Source: Hydrogenispora ethanolica
GTDB lineage: Bacteria; Bacillota; UBA4882; UBA8346
DNA length: 64,000 nt
Direction of reading: 5' to 3'
Assembly (NCBI RefSeq): GCF_004340685.1
Contig: NZ_SLUN01000035.1
Location: 1-64,000, forward strand
The first letter of the stretch is position 1, and each line of letters starts with the position of its first letter. The translations under genes were made by a program, and so were the position numbers. The notes below the pieces were generated by a model that saw nothing but the letters and a program-made list of their open reading frames with translations, was not told the DNA's origin and made no database searches. Of the stretch, positions 34,956-43,895 are shown piece after piece.

Positions 34956-35975
34956 TTACGGCTTGAGGATGACCTTCACTGCCTTTTCGCTGGGAGTCAA
35001 GGCCACTTTCAGCGCTTTGTCGACCTCGGCCAGGGGCAGGACGTGGGAAACCAGCTTGCTCAGGTCGATGGTGTCGGTGAGGCCGATCGCGGTCTCAAAG
35101 TCCCAACAGTAACCCTGCGAACCTTGGACGGTAATCTCCTGGGAGACGAAGAGCGAGGCCGGGATCTGAATGGTCGGTTGCTCAAAGATGCCCAGCATCG
35201 TGGCGAGGCCGCCTTTGCACAGACAGGAGATGGCCTGGACGAAGGTTTCCTCGCGGCCGACACACTCAAAGGTCTTGGCGATGCCGCGTCCGCCCGTCAT
35301 CTGCCGGACCACATCGACCACCGATTCATTGAGCGAATTGACGGTCCGGGTGGCGCCCATGGCGGCGGCCAATTCCAAACGCGCATCGGCGATGTCGGCG
35401 ACGATGATCTCCTTGGCCCCGGCCGCTTTACTGACCGCCGCGACCAGGATGCCGATGGGGCCGGCGCCGATGATCAGCAGCTTGTCGCCCAAGGCGATCT
35501 TGGCCCGTTTCACGGCGTGGACCGCCACGGAGAGCGGTTCGACCAATGCTCCGGCCTCATAGGACAACTGATCCGGCAGCTTATAGACGTATCTTTGATC
35601 CACCACGAAATAGTCGGCCAGCGCGCCCTGGCCCTTCCGGTAATGGTAGCTCAAGTTGTCGCAATAGCCGTAATTGCCGGTCTGACACGGCGGACATTGG
35701 CCGCAGGCCACCACCGGTTCCACCGTGACCCGGTCTCCGACTTCAACCGTGGTAACCTTCGCGCCGACCTGAATCACATCGCCGGCCAGCTCGTGACCGA
35801 CGCTCACCGGCAAGGCCGCCGACGGGTGCTTTCCTTTGTAAATATGCAGATCGCTGCCGCAGATGCTGCTGGCCTTGATCGCGATCACCACTTGCGTCTC
35901 TCCGGGATTCGCCACTTCCACCTCGACCAATTCGGCCAGCCCGGGAGATTGAACCATCGCCATTCTCGTTTTCAT
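34956..35975 (-). CDS. Zinc-dependent alcohol (polyol/sorbitol-type) dehydrogenase
   Basis: A 339-residue medium-chain dehydrogenase. The catalytic zinc site shows CGSDLH and GHELAG; the structural zinc site has four Cys in CGQCPPCQTGNYGYC. The cofactor fold starts at GAGPIGIL near residue 170, followed by VADI, whose Asp suggests NAD. Similarity is to sorbitol, threonine and L-galactonate/L-idonate-type dehydrogenases, so a polyol or sugar acid is the likely substrate. The ATG at 35975 fits the AGAGGTGG site better than upstream in-frame starts. It is monocistronic. Confidence 0.92.
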   Translation of the reverse strand: MKTRMAMVQSPGLAELVEVEVANPGETQVVIAIKASSICGSDLHIYKGKHPSAALPVSVGHELAGDVIQVGAKVTTVEVGDRVTVEPVVACGQCPPCQTGNYGYCDNLSYHYRKGQGALADYFVVDQRYVYKLPDQLSYEAGALVEPLSVAVHAVKRAKIALGDKLLIIGAGPIGILVAAVSKAAGAKEIIVADIADARLELAAAMGATRTVNSLNESVVDVVRQMTGGRGIAKTFECVGREETFVQAISCLCKGGLATMLGIFEQPTIQIPASLFVSQEITVQGSQGYCWDFETAIGLTDTIDLSKLVSHVLPLAEVDKALKVALTPSEKAVKVILKP

Positions 35976-36325
35976 CGCCATCCACCTCTGTTCTAAAATC
36001 GCCGGCCCGCCGCGCCACAATCACACCGGCGGTCCGCCCCCGCTATCTCAATCCTCCCTGTAGGTAGGGGAGATCAGACTGCATGTCTATTCAGATGGGG
36101 GTTCGACTTTCGCTCCCCCAAATCCTGCTGTCCGATGCGCATTTTATCAAGGTTCCCAAAAGTTAACTTCCAGCTTGGAGAAGTTTTCCAGGCATTTCGC
36201 CGCGCAGCCGTTCACCGGCATCGCGGAGATCGATTCTGTACGCCGGAGCGGTGAATTCTCCGCTGCTCCCGGTGCTGGCGCTGTCAGTAATTTACGCCCC
36301 ATGGAATCTCTCTGTAACATTTCAG

Positions 36326-36353
36326 TTGCATTTCCAAGAAATTACCTTATAAT
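36326..36353 (+). promoter_or_regulatory. Promoter for the ECF transporter operon
   Basis: TTGCAT at 36326-36331 and a perfect TATAAT at 36348-36353 are 16 bases apart. The operon starts at 36443, leaving a leader of about 80 bases. In the 300 bases upstream of this promoter I see no gene and no riboswitch that I recognise. Confidence 0.65.
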
Positions 36354-36442
36354 GAACTTGGAAATATCTTCATGAACCGGGCAAGGAAAATCGATCCCGG
36401 CCGCGAATCTTACCTGAAAATAACATAAAAAGGGGGTTCACC

Positions 36443-37102
36443 ATGAAATTTATCAACGGATTCGTCAGTTCGCTCGGCACCAAACAAGGCATCATCTCCG
36501 TCCTCATTGTGATCGCGGTTGCCATCCTGTTCTTCGCGATCGGTAAGAAGAAAGGCCACGGCCTCTCCACCCGCGACGTGGTGGCCATCGGGATCGGCGC
36601 TGCGCTCTACGGCGCGCTGTCGATGATCGCGATCCCGATCGGGCCCAACACCTCCTTCCGGATCGCCGTCGCCTTGCTGGTGATCTTCGGAGCCTTATTC
36701 GGACCGGTCGTCGGGTTTCTGGTCGGATTCATCGGCCACGCCTTAAACGACGCGCTGATGTACGGCTCCGTATGGTGGAGTTGGGTCTTCCTCTCGGCCA
36801 TTCTCGGACTCAGCGGCGGTCTGGTCAAGTTCGACCGCAGCTTCGACGCGCTTTCCGGGAGGATTTCAAAATCCCATTACTGGCAGCTTTATCTCTATTC
36901 GTTGCTCGGCATCGTCATCGGCAGCGTGGCCGCTTTCGCGGGCGACGTCTTGCTGTACGGCGAACCGCCGCAAAAAGTCTGGCTGCAAATTATTCTCGCC
37001 AGCGTATCCAATTTCATCGTGCTGGCGGTGATCGGCATCCCGGTCGTCATCGCCCTGGCCAAGATGCGCGGCAAAAACACGAATCTGCAGATCAGCGAAT
37101 GA
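36443..37102 (+). CDS. ECF transporter substrate-binding (S) component, UPF0397-like
   Basis: A 219-residue membrane protein with about six helices. The core (TRDVVAIGIGAALYGAL, IGPNTSFR, LFGPVVGFLVGFIGHALND) matches the UPF0397 / ECF-type S-component family. An extra N-terminal helix (about residues 17-33) precedes it. S components bind a vitamin or metal-related small molecule and partner with the ATPase and T component encoded next. The ligand of this family is not settled; GGGGG precedes the ATG. Confidence 0.85.
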   Translation: MKFINGFVSSLGTKQGIISVLIVIAVAILFFAIGKKKGHGLSTRDVVAIGIGAALYGALSMIAIPIGPNTSFRIAVALLVIFGALFGPVVGFLVGFIGHALNDALMYGSVWWSWVFLSAILGLSGGLVKFDRSFDALSGRISKSHYWQLYLYSLLGIVIGSVAAFAGDVLLYGEPPQKVWLQIILASVSNFIVLAVIGIPVVIALAKMRGKNTNLQISE

Positions 37103-37127
37103 CAAACTTAAGAGGAGCCTACCGAAA

Positions 37128-38843
37128 TTGCCGGACATCTCATTTCAAAATTTTTCTTTCCGGTACGACAATCTCAAGGAACCCACTTTACAAGCGATCA
37201 ACCTGACCATCGCGGCCGGCGAAAAAGTATTAATCGCCGGAGCCAGCGGCAGCGGCAAATCGACCTTAGCCCATTGTATCAATGGGCTAATTCCTTTTAC
37301 CTACCCCGGCGCGATCGGCGGCGTTCTGGAGATCGGCGGAATACGCCCCTATGAGCGGAGCATCGATGAGATCAGCCAGTGGGTCGGCACTATCCTGCAG
37401 GATCAGGACGGACAGTTTGTCGGCCTGACCGTCGGAGAAGATGTCGCTTTCGCCGCCGAGAATCGCGGCGTCGACCAAGATACGATGCGGGTTCAAGTGA
37501 CCGAGGCGCTGAATGAAGTCGGAATGGTGGAGTATATCGATGAAACGCCGCATAATCTCAGCGGCGGCCAGAAACAGAAGGTGGCGATCGCCGGCATCCT
37601 GACCACGAATGCTCCGATCCTCCTCTTTGACGAGCCCTTGGCCAACCTGGATCCGGCCAGCGGCAAGCGGGCGATGGCCACCATCCGGAACATCCATGAA
37701 CAGACCGGCAAGACGGTCATCGTCATCGAACACCGTATCGAAGACGTACTGGAGCACGGCTTCGACCGGATCGTGGTCATCGACGCCGGCCGGATCGTGG
37801 CCGACGGCCCGCCCGACCAGGTCCTGGCAACCGACGTCTTATCCCGGCACGGGCTGCGTGAGCCGCTGTATATCGAAGCCCTGAAACGGGCGGGAGTCCG
37901 GTTGACTCCTTCCGACCGGATCTCCGCCATCGCCCATGTCGCCAAATTCAAAGCACAGGTCGGCGCCGCCTATCCCCGGCAGGAGCCCCCGCCGCCACCG
38001 GCCGCCGCAGCGCCGCTCCTGCGCGTATCCGGTGTCAGCTACCGTTATTTCGAGGATGGACCGGACATCCTGCACGATATCTCCTTTACGATCCAGCAGG
38101 GCGAGATGCTGGCGATCCTGGGCAATAACGGCGCGGGCAAGTCCACCTTGCTGAAAGTCCTCACCGGCATCGCCCGCCACCAAAAAGGAGGCATCGAATA
38201 TCAGGGCGAATCGATCGCCCGCTGGTCGATCCGCAAGCGCGCCACCATCATCGGCTACGTCATGCAAAATCCGAATCAGATGATCACCAAGCCGCTGATC
38301 TTTGACGAAGTCGCTTTCGGCCTGCGCAATCGCGGCTGCGCCGCGGAACTGGTCGGTCGCCGGGTCGAAGAGGCCCTGCGCATCTGCGGGCTCTACCCCT
38401 ACCGTAAATGGCCGGTGGACTCCCTCAGCTACGGCCAGAAAAAACGGGTGACGATCGCCGCCATCCTGGTACTGCAGCCGCGACTGATCGTCCTGGATGA
38501 ACCCACCGCCGGTCAAGATCACCGGACCTACCAGGAGTTCATGGGTTTCCTGGAACGGATTAAACAGACCGGAATCAGCGTGGTCCTCATCACCCACGAC
38601 ATGCAGTTGGCTCTGGAGTATGCCGACCGGGCGCTGGTGCTGTCCGGCGGAACCATTATCGCCGCGGACTCGGTTTTTCGGATTCTATCCGATCCGTTCA
38701 TCACCCGCCGGGCCAATCTGAAGGAAACCTCCCTCTCCCAACTGGCGCATTGGTGCGAGATAGATGATGCCGGCGGCTTGATGGCCAGTTTCATCAGACA
38801 GGCGAAGCACCCAAATTCATTTTCCATGGAGGGCAACCGATGA
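37128..38843 (+). CDS. ECF transporter ATPase, two fused CbiO-like domains
   Basis: A 571-residue double ATPase. Domain one has Walker A GASGSGKST, signature LSGGQKQK and Walker B ILLFDEPLAN. Domain two, from about residue 300, has GNNGAGKST, LSYGQKKR in place of the usual LSGGQ, and LIVLDEPTAG. A Pro/Ala-rich linker (PPPPPAAAA) joins them. The fused form resembles the YkoD type. The start is a TTG at 37128 with GAGGAG upstream. It overlaps the next gene by four bases. Confidence 0.92.
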   Translation: MPDISFQNFSFRYDNLKEPTLQAINLTIAAGEKVLIAGASGSGKSTLAHCINGLIPFTYPGAIGGVLEIGGIRPYERSIDEISQWVGTILQDQDGQFVGLTVGEDVAFAAENRGVDQDTMRVQVTEALNEVGMVEYIDETPHNLSGGQKQKVAIAGILTTNAPILLFDEPLANLDPASGKRAMATIRNIHEQTGKTVIVIEHRIEDVLEHGFDRIVVIDAGRIVADGPPDQVLATDVLSRHGLREPLYIEALKRAGVRLTPSDRISAIAHVAKFKAQVGAAYPRQEPPPPPAAAAPLLRVSGVSYRYFEDGPDILHDISFTIQQGEMLAILGNNGAGKSTLLKVLTGIARHQKGGIEYQGESIARWSIRKRATIIGYVMQNPNQMITKPLIFDEVAFGLRNRGCAAELVGRRVEEALRICGLYPYRKWPVDSLSYGQKKRVTIAAILVLQPRLIVLDEPTAGQDHRTYQEFMGFLERIKQTGISVVLITHDMQLALEYADRALVLSGGTIIAADSVFRILSDPFITRRANLKETSLSQLAHWCEIDDAGGLMASFIRQAKHPNSFSMEGNR

Positions 38844-39667
38844 ACCGCTCCGGAGCGCTCTACATCGAACGGGATTCCTTCTTTCACCGGCTGGACGGCA
38901 GCGTCAAATTGCTGATGCTGGTCGCCTGGTCGGCCTTTGTCTTCATGTTCATGGACCTACGGATCTTCGGGGGCTTGATTGTAGCCGGAGCGTGGCTGCT
39001 CTACCTATCCAAGCTACCCTTCCGGGCGATGAAGCCGCTGATCATCTTGGTGATGGTCTTTACCTTCTTTAATTCCCTCTTTTTGATCCTGGTCACTCCG
39101 GAGTACGGTTCCCAGCTGGCCGGCAGGCGCACGGTGGCGCTGCAACTGTGGGGCGTCGGACTCACTTGGGAGACGCTCTGCTTCGCCTTGACGCTGTCCC
39201 TCAAGTATCTGGCCATTCTCCCCATCACCCTGCTGTTTCTGCTGACCACCCATCCCAGCAGCTTCGCCGGCAGCCTGAACCGGCTGGGCGTTCCGTATCA
39301 AGTCGCCTATGCCGTGAATATCGCCCTGCGTTACATTCCGGATGTTCACGAAGAGGTGCAAACGATCATCCACGCCCAGGAAGCCCGGGGCGTCGAGTTC
39401 CAAAAAGGAGAAGCCGGGATCCTCCGGCGGCTGAGGAACTATGGCACCGTCCTGCTGCCGCTGCTCGTTACCTCGCTGCACCGGGTGGAGGTGGTCTCCA
39501 ACGCCATGGACTTGCGCGGCTTCGGGAAACATCCGGCCCGGACCTGGTATAGCCGGAAGCCGCTGACGCGACAGGATTTGATGGCGGCTCTTGGATCGCT
39601 TCTGCTGGTGGGAGTGGGGCTTTATTTACGGAAGCGGGGCTTGGGGAAGTTTTGGGTTATCGGATAA
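38840..39667 (+). CDS. ecfT: ECF transporter transmembrane (T) component
   Basis: A 275-residue membrane protein of the EcfT/CbiQ family. Five to six helices are present, and the cytoplasmic coupling region holds the two Ala-Arg-Gly-type motifs, seen here as AQEARGVEF and AMDLRGFGK, that contact the two ATPase domains. The start overlaps the ATPase stop. The operon thus encodes a complete, self-contained ECF importer. Confidence 0.92.
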   Translation: MNRSGALYIERDSFFHRLDGSVKLLMLVAWSAFVFMFMDLRIFGGLIVAGAWLLYLSKLPFRAMKPLIILVMVFTFFNSLFLILVTPEYGSQLAGRRTVALQLWGVGLTWETLCFALTLSLKYLAILPITLLFLLTTHPSSFAGSLNRLGVPYQVAYAVNIALRYIPDVHEEVQTIIHAQEARGVEFQKGEAGILRRLRNYGTVLLPLLVTSLHRVEVVSNAMDLRGFGKHPARTWYSRKPLTRQDLMAALGSLLLVGVGLYLRKRGLGKFWVIG

Positions 39668-39829
39668 CGATACCGGGATTCTTTCGCATAGCGGAATGTA
39701 GTATCTTCAGCGGCGGGAAAACCGCCGACCGGAGATCATTCTCGCGATCGGCTTGGTTGTTAAGTGAAATAGATCGTCAACAATCTTCTCCATCCTTATG
39801 CCTATTGGGGCTTGAAAAAACGCTTATCC

Positions 39830-40594
39830 CTACCCCGCCGCTTGATTTGTATCATGGATGATCAATTCCGCCAACGCCCGGTAAACCCCGCTCATTTCGC
39901 AGTCCGGGAAAGCTTCGATAACGGTACACCCCAGATTCTCAGCCTGCTGGACATGGCCGTCCCGCGGAATGAAATGGACGATCCCGGTTCCGATCTCCCG
40001 GGCCGCTTTGGCGACCAGCTCGTATTCATCCGTGATGCCGCGGGCGTTGAGGAGTAATCCTTTCAACCGCGCATAGCCGCGGCTGCGGAACTGATGAATG
40101 GCGCTGGAGATATTGACGGCGGCGTAAAGCGACATCATCTCCCCCGAGGTCACAATATAGACATCCTCGGCATAACCGTCCCGGATCGGCATGGCAAAGC
40201 CGCCGCAAACCACATCGCCCAAGACATCATAAAGCACGATGTCCGGACGGTGGTATTCAAAAGCCTGCAGCTCGGCCAATTTTTCGAAAGCGGTGATAAT
40301 CCCCCGCCCGGCGCAACCGATCCCGGGGGTAGGGCCGCCCGCTTCCACACAAAGCACGCCGTTGAAACCCTCGAAGACGATGTCTGCTAACGCCAACCCG
40401 TCTTTCTTCTGTTTAATGCTGTCCAGTACCGTGGGTATCTTGCAGCCCTGCATCAGATTCTTAGTGGAATCGGCTTTGGGGTCGCAGCCAATCTGGATGA
40501 CCTTCATTCCGAGCAAAGATAAGGCGGCCGAAAGATTGGAGACCGTCGTCGACTTGCCGATCCCGCCTTTGCCGTATATCGCAATTTTTTTCAT
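39830..40594 (-). CDS. Nitrogenase iron protein-like ATPase (NifH homologue)
   Basis: A 254-residue NifH-family protein, shorter than true NifH (about 290). The P-loop GKGGIGKST lies at residues 8-16. The two [4Fe-4S] ligands are Cys94 in GIGCAGRG and Cys130 in [10 protein letters not shown]; switch I DPKADST is intact. This protein should be an ATP-driven, one-electron reductase that docks on the component-1-like proteins at 43882-46255. AAGGAGG precedes the ATG. It is the last gene of the cluster, after an ABC importer. NifB, NifE and NifN are absent here, so nitrogen fixation is unlikely; a nitrogenase-like (Nfl, Mar or tetrapyrrole-type) role is more probable. Confidence 0.92.
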   Translation of the reverse strand: MKKIAIYGKGGIGKSTTVSNLSAALSLLGMKVIQIGCDPKADSTKNLMQGCKIPTVLDSIKQKKDGLALADIVFEGFNGVLCVEAGGPTPGIGCAGRGIITAFEKLAELQAFEYHRPDIVLYDVLGDVVCGGFAMPIRDGYAEDVYIVTSGEMMSLYAAVNISSAIHQFRSRGYARLKGLLLNARGITDEYELVAKAAREIGTGIVHFIPRDGHVQQAENLGCTVIEAFPDCEMSGVYRALAELIIHDTNQAAG

Positions 40595-40681
40595 CGCTTC
40601 CTCCTTTATGATGTACTGATATCCTTCATCGAAAACCGTGAGCCCGATGATTGCGCTGGAGCGAAGCCTTGACAGCGCGGA

Positions 40682-41482
40682 CTAAAGAAACGCGGTATTT
40701 GCCAGCTCCACCGGGAATATCGTATTGAAATCGCGCTCTCCCTCCCGGAAAGGCAGGATCCGGACCCGGACCCCGAAAAACTCCCGCAGATTTTCCTCGG
40801 TAATAACTTCCCGGGTTTCTCCAAAGACGTATCGCTTGCCGCGTCCCAGCATCAATGTCCGGTCCGAGATGCGAAAGGCATTCTCGGGATAATGGGTGTT
40901 GATGACGCAGCTGATTCCTTTTTCAGTGGCGACCCATTGCAGTTTCTCCAGTACTAAAAGCTGATTGCGGAAATCGAGATGGGATTCGGGTTCGTCGAGG
41001 ATGACCAGCTTGGGACCGGCGACCAGCGCTCTGGCGATTAACGCCAATTGCAGCTCGCCGCCGCTAATCCTGGAGCATTGCTTATTCTGCAAATGGAGAA
41101 TCCCCAAGCTTGCCATGGTCTCCGTGGCGATCTCATAATCCATTTTCCCCGGTACCGAAAACACGCCAATGTAAGGGGCCCGCCCCATGACCACCATCTC
41201 CCGGACGCTGTAAGGCACGGCAAAGTTCTTGGCCTGGGGGACATAGCTTACTTTCTTCCAAAACTCGGCAGCAGGGATCTGCGGAACCGGCCGATCCTCC
41301 AGCAGGCTCCGGCCGTCCTGCCATTTCAGCAAGCCGACCATGCATTTCAACAATGTGGTTTTGCCGGCGCCGTTAGGCCCCAAGATCGTCAGGATCTTTC
41401 CTTCCGCCAGCGAAAAATCGATCCCATTCAAAATACGGTCCTCCCGCTCATAGCCGAAGACCCCGTTTTGGACCCGAAACAT
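40682..41482 (-). CDS. FecE/BtuD-type ABC transporter ATP-binding protein
   Basis: A 266-residue ATPase of the iron-siderophore/cobalamin class. Walker A is GPNGAGKTTLLK (about residues 38-49), the signature is ISGGELQLALIARAL and Walker B LVILDEPESHLDF. The ATG follows the permease stop at once. It powers import through the FecCD-type permease. Its place beside nitrogenase-like genes suggests import of a metal complex or tetrapyrrole related to that enzyme. Confidence 0.93.
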   Translation of the reverse strand: MFRVQNGVFGYEREDRILNGIDFSLAEGKILTILGPNGAGKTTLLKCMVGLLKWQDGRSLLEDRPVPQIPAAEFWKKVSYVPQAKNFAVPYSVREMVVMGRAPYIGVFSVPGKMDYEIATETMASLGILHLQNKQCSRISGGELQLALIARALVAGPKLVILDEPESHLDFRNQLLVLEKLQWVATEKGISCVINTHYPENAFRISDRTLMLGRGKRYVFGETREVITEENLREFFGVRVRILPFREGERDFNTIFPVELANTAFL

Positions 41483-42535
41483 TTACCCCCAACCTCCTCC
41501 GGTTTTTCTCAATAGATAGGCAAAAAACGGTGCACCCGCGACGGCCGTCAGGATCGATAAGGGGATCTCCGAAGCGGTGGCGGTCCGCGCAATCAAGTCA
41601 ATTATCAGCATGTACGTTGCTCCAAGCAGCAACGACGCCGGCAGGATGGCCCGGTAGTCGCTGCCCACCAGCATTCGTGCGGCATGCGGGATGATCAGGC
41701 CCACCCAGCCGATGAAGCCGCAGGTGGACACGGTCGCCGCGGTGACCAGCGTGGCAGCGCCGATCACCGTCCAGCGCAGTAGGGTAATATTGACTCCCAT
41801 GCTCTTCGCCTCTTCCTCGCTCAGGGAGAGCAGGTTGATCCGCCAGCGCAACAGCAGCAGAATCGCGGCACCCACGGCGATGATGCCCGCGACGACGGCC
41901 AAGTCGCGATAGGAGGCCGTCGCCATGCTCCCCATCAGCCAGTAGGTGATTGTGGGCAACTTGGACTCGGGGTCGGCGATATATTTGATCAATGAGATCA
42001 TCGCCTGGAAAAAAGAGGAGACAACCACGCCCGAGAGGATCAGCATCAGTACCTGTTGTCCCTTGCGCAAGCGGCTGATCAGAAAAGTGAGTCCGATGGC
42101 GACCATGCCGAAGAACAGCGCCCATAGTTGAACGGCGATCATGTTGCGATCGAAGAGCAGCAGCGCCAACGCGGCTCCAAATCCGGTGCCGGATGAAACG
42201 CCCAGCGCGTCCGGGCTTGCCAACGGGTTTCCAAAGATCCCCTGGAAAGACGCTCCGGCAATCGACAGGGCCGCCCCCACCAGCATGGCCAATAACACGC
42301 GGGGCAACCGGACCTGGCAGACCACCGAATAATCAAACTCCCGCCACGTAATATCCAACGGCAGCAGGTGCGAACCGAGAATCCTGACCACCGTCGCCGG
42401 CGCGACGTAGTACCGTCCGATCGCCAGCGACATTAGAAAGCAGACGACCGGCAGTAACGCCAGGAGGAGCCAGCGGATTCGGTTTCGCTTTAAGACCTTT
42501 AAGACTTGGTTATGATCCATGGTGCTCTTGTCCAT
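41483..42535 (-). CDS. FecCD/BtuC-type ABC transporter permease
   Basis: A 350-residue permease with about ten helices. Family segments include RLPRVLLAMLVGAALSIAGASFQGIFGNPLASPD and the later GFIGWVGLIIPHAARMLVG. This class imports ferric siderophores, heme or cobalamin. It begins 12 bases after the binding-protein stop and ends against the ATPase gene, so the three genes form one importer. Confidence 0.94.
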   Translation of the reverse strand: MDKSTMDHNQVLKVLKRNRIRWLLLALLPVVCFLMSLAIGRYYVAPATVVRILGSHLLPLDITWREFDYSVVCQVRLPRVLLAMLVGAALSIAGASFQGIFGNPLASPDALGVSSGTGFGAALALLLFDRNMIAVQLWALFFGMVAIGLTFLISRLRKGQQVLMLILSGVVVSSFFQAMISLIKYIADPESKLPTITYWLMGSMATASYRDLAVVAGIIAVGAAILLLLRWRINLLSLSEEEAKSMGVNITLLRWTVIGAATLVTAATVSTCGFIGWVGLIIPHAARMLVGSDYRAILPASLLLGATYMLIIDLIARTATASEIPLSILTAVAGAPFFAYLLRKTGGGWG

Positions 42536-42547
42536 ATGGATTCATCC

Positions 42548-43681
42548 TCACGAATCCTTGGCGGCGTCACGCGGCGGATTCAGTATTTGCCGGACTTGGC
42601 TGTCCCGCAACTGGTAATGGTAAAATTGCCGAAAATATTTTTTAATCTCGGTCTCAATGGAATAATCATTGAACAGACCGGGATAATTCTTCTGCGCCAG
42701 CCATTTGAGCATCAAGGGAACATCGGTGCTGGGCGGATACCAACGGTAGATTCCCAGCGGCTCTTTATAGACTTTATGATTCTTGACCGCCTTGACTCTG
42801 CTCCAATCCTGGCCGTTCACCTTGTTGCCGAGCAGATCCTCGGGCAGCGTTTCCGTGAAATTCGTGATGTAAATGATATCGGGATCCCATTTATAAATCT
42901 GCTCCATGTTGACCACGGCGGTTCCCTTGATGTCAGCGGCGACATTAACCGCTCCGGTCGCAGTCAGCCAGAAATGACTGAAATGGGCGCTTCCGGCGAC
43001 CGTGATCGCCTTCTCATCGTCTTTGTAAAGGAACAGGGCCCTGGTCCGCTTTTCCACGGGGATAGTCTTGACCCGCTCCTGAATCATGTTTAACGCCTGA
43101 AGCGATTGGCGCTTGAACTCTTCGGCCTTGGACTGCTTCTCGCTCTTTCCGAGCACCTGTTCCAGCAGTTTCATCCAGGTGTATACGTTTTCGATGCTGT
43201 TGCCGTCCGCCAACGAGGTAGTCCGGAACCCGACCGCCGGAATTCCCGTCTTCTCCAGCTTTTCCTGCTCGGGCGCATTCTCGCCCCGGAATAACACCAC
43301 GTCCGGCCGGAGCTTCATCAGCTCTTCCAGATTGACATCGTTTCCCGTAGCAAAGACCGTCTCGGCCTTCATGATCTCCGGAGCCATCGCCGAGAGCATG
43401 GAAGGGCCCGCTGCGCTTCGGGAGGCCGGGGGTATCCCGACCAAGCGTTTGGTCGAACCGTCCACCATGTAAAAAACCGACGGCAGCGGCCAGATCGTGG
43501 TGACCACCACCCGCTTTACTTGTACCGGGAGCTTCACCGTCCGGCCATTTTGGTCGACGACTGTCCGGGTCTTTGCAGTCGCTTTCCCCCACACCGCATT
43601 GCCCGGTCCGGAGCCGGCGGCAACCGCCAGAACCGCTGCCAACAGCAAAAACATCGCCATGCTTCGTTGCAATTTTCGCAT
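42548..43681 (-). CDS. FecB/BtuF-type periplasmic binding protein
   Basis: A binding protein of about 377 residues with a signal peptide (SMAMFLLLAAVLAVAAG). The two-lobed fold shows VKRVVVTTIWPLP, LEELMKLRPDVVLFRG, MEQIYKWDPDIIYI and the long connecting helix between. Conserved acidic and Trp residues (WSRVKAVKN, YRWYPPS) are typical of the cobalamin/siderophore class. AAGGAAG precedes the ATG at 43681; an earlier frame start reaches 43732. No lipobox is evident. The ligand is unknown. Confidence 0.9.
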   Translation of the reverse strand: MRKLQRSMAMFLLLAAVLAVAAGSGPGNAVWGKATAKTRTVVDQNGRTVKLPVQVKRVVVTTIWPLPSVFYMVDGSTKRLVGIPPASRSAAGPSMLSAMAPEIMKAETVFATGNDVNLEELMKLRPDVVLFRGENAPEQEKLEKTGIPAVGFRTTSLADGNSIENVYTWMKLLEQVLGKSEKQSKAEEFKRQSLQALNMIQERVKTIPVEKRTRALFLYKDDEKAITVAGSAHFSHFWLTATGAVNVAADIKGTAVVNMEQIYKWDPDIIYITNFTETLPEDLLGNKVNGQDWSRVKAVKNHKVYKEPLGIYRWYPPSTDVPLMLKWLAQKNYPGLFNDYSIETEIKKYFRQFYHYQLRDSQVRQILNPPRDAAKDS

Positions 43682-43762
43682 CAATGAATTCTTCCTTTCA
43701 TCTGCTTTTTCCATGGATGACTTGAAATCCAACTAATCGGCGCTTTCCACCCAGATGCGCTC

Positions 43763-43895
43763 TAAAAGCGTTGTGATAAACCCTGTCCGAAGGCCAGGGT
43801 GAACACAAAAGCTCAGAGAAGCAAGTGATAAAGTCGATTTTTAATCCTTTGAAAGAGTGATTTCCGAATTTGAGGACTTTATCACATGGCTTCTA
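43763..43895 (+). repeat. Dispersed ~130-bp repeat, copy 3 (subfamily A)
   Basis: Begins TAAAAGCGTTGTGATAAA and ends TTTATCACATGGCTTCTA-like. It is nearly identical to copy 2 over the left 75 bases, and its centre GAAAGAGTGATTTCCGAAT matches copies 2 and 4. TA is present at both ends. It overlaps the 3-prime end of the component-1-like gene, whose last codons and TGA stop are read from the element. Confidence 0.92.

Noticed and set aside
34761-35996. 411-codon open frame on the plus strand
   Set aside because: Antisense to the zinc alcohol dehydrogenase gene; its translation resembles no family and it runs through a terminator hairpin.
36443-39667. Nickel or cobalt ECF importer serving the hydrogenase
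   Set aside because: The S component is UPF0397-like and lacks the CbiM/NikM N-terminal Met-His metal motif; no CbiN/NikN-like gene is present.
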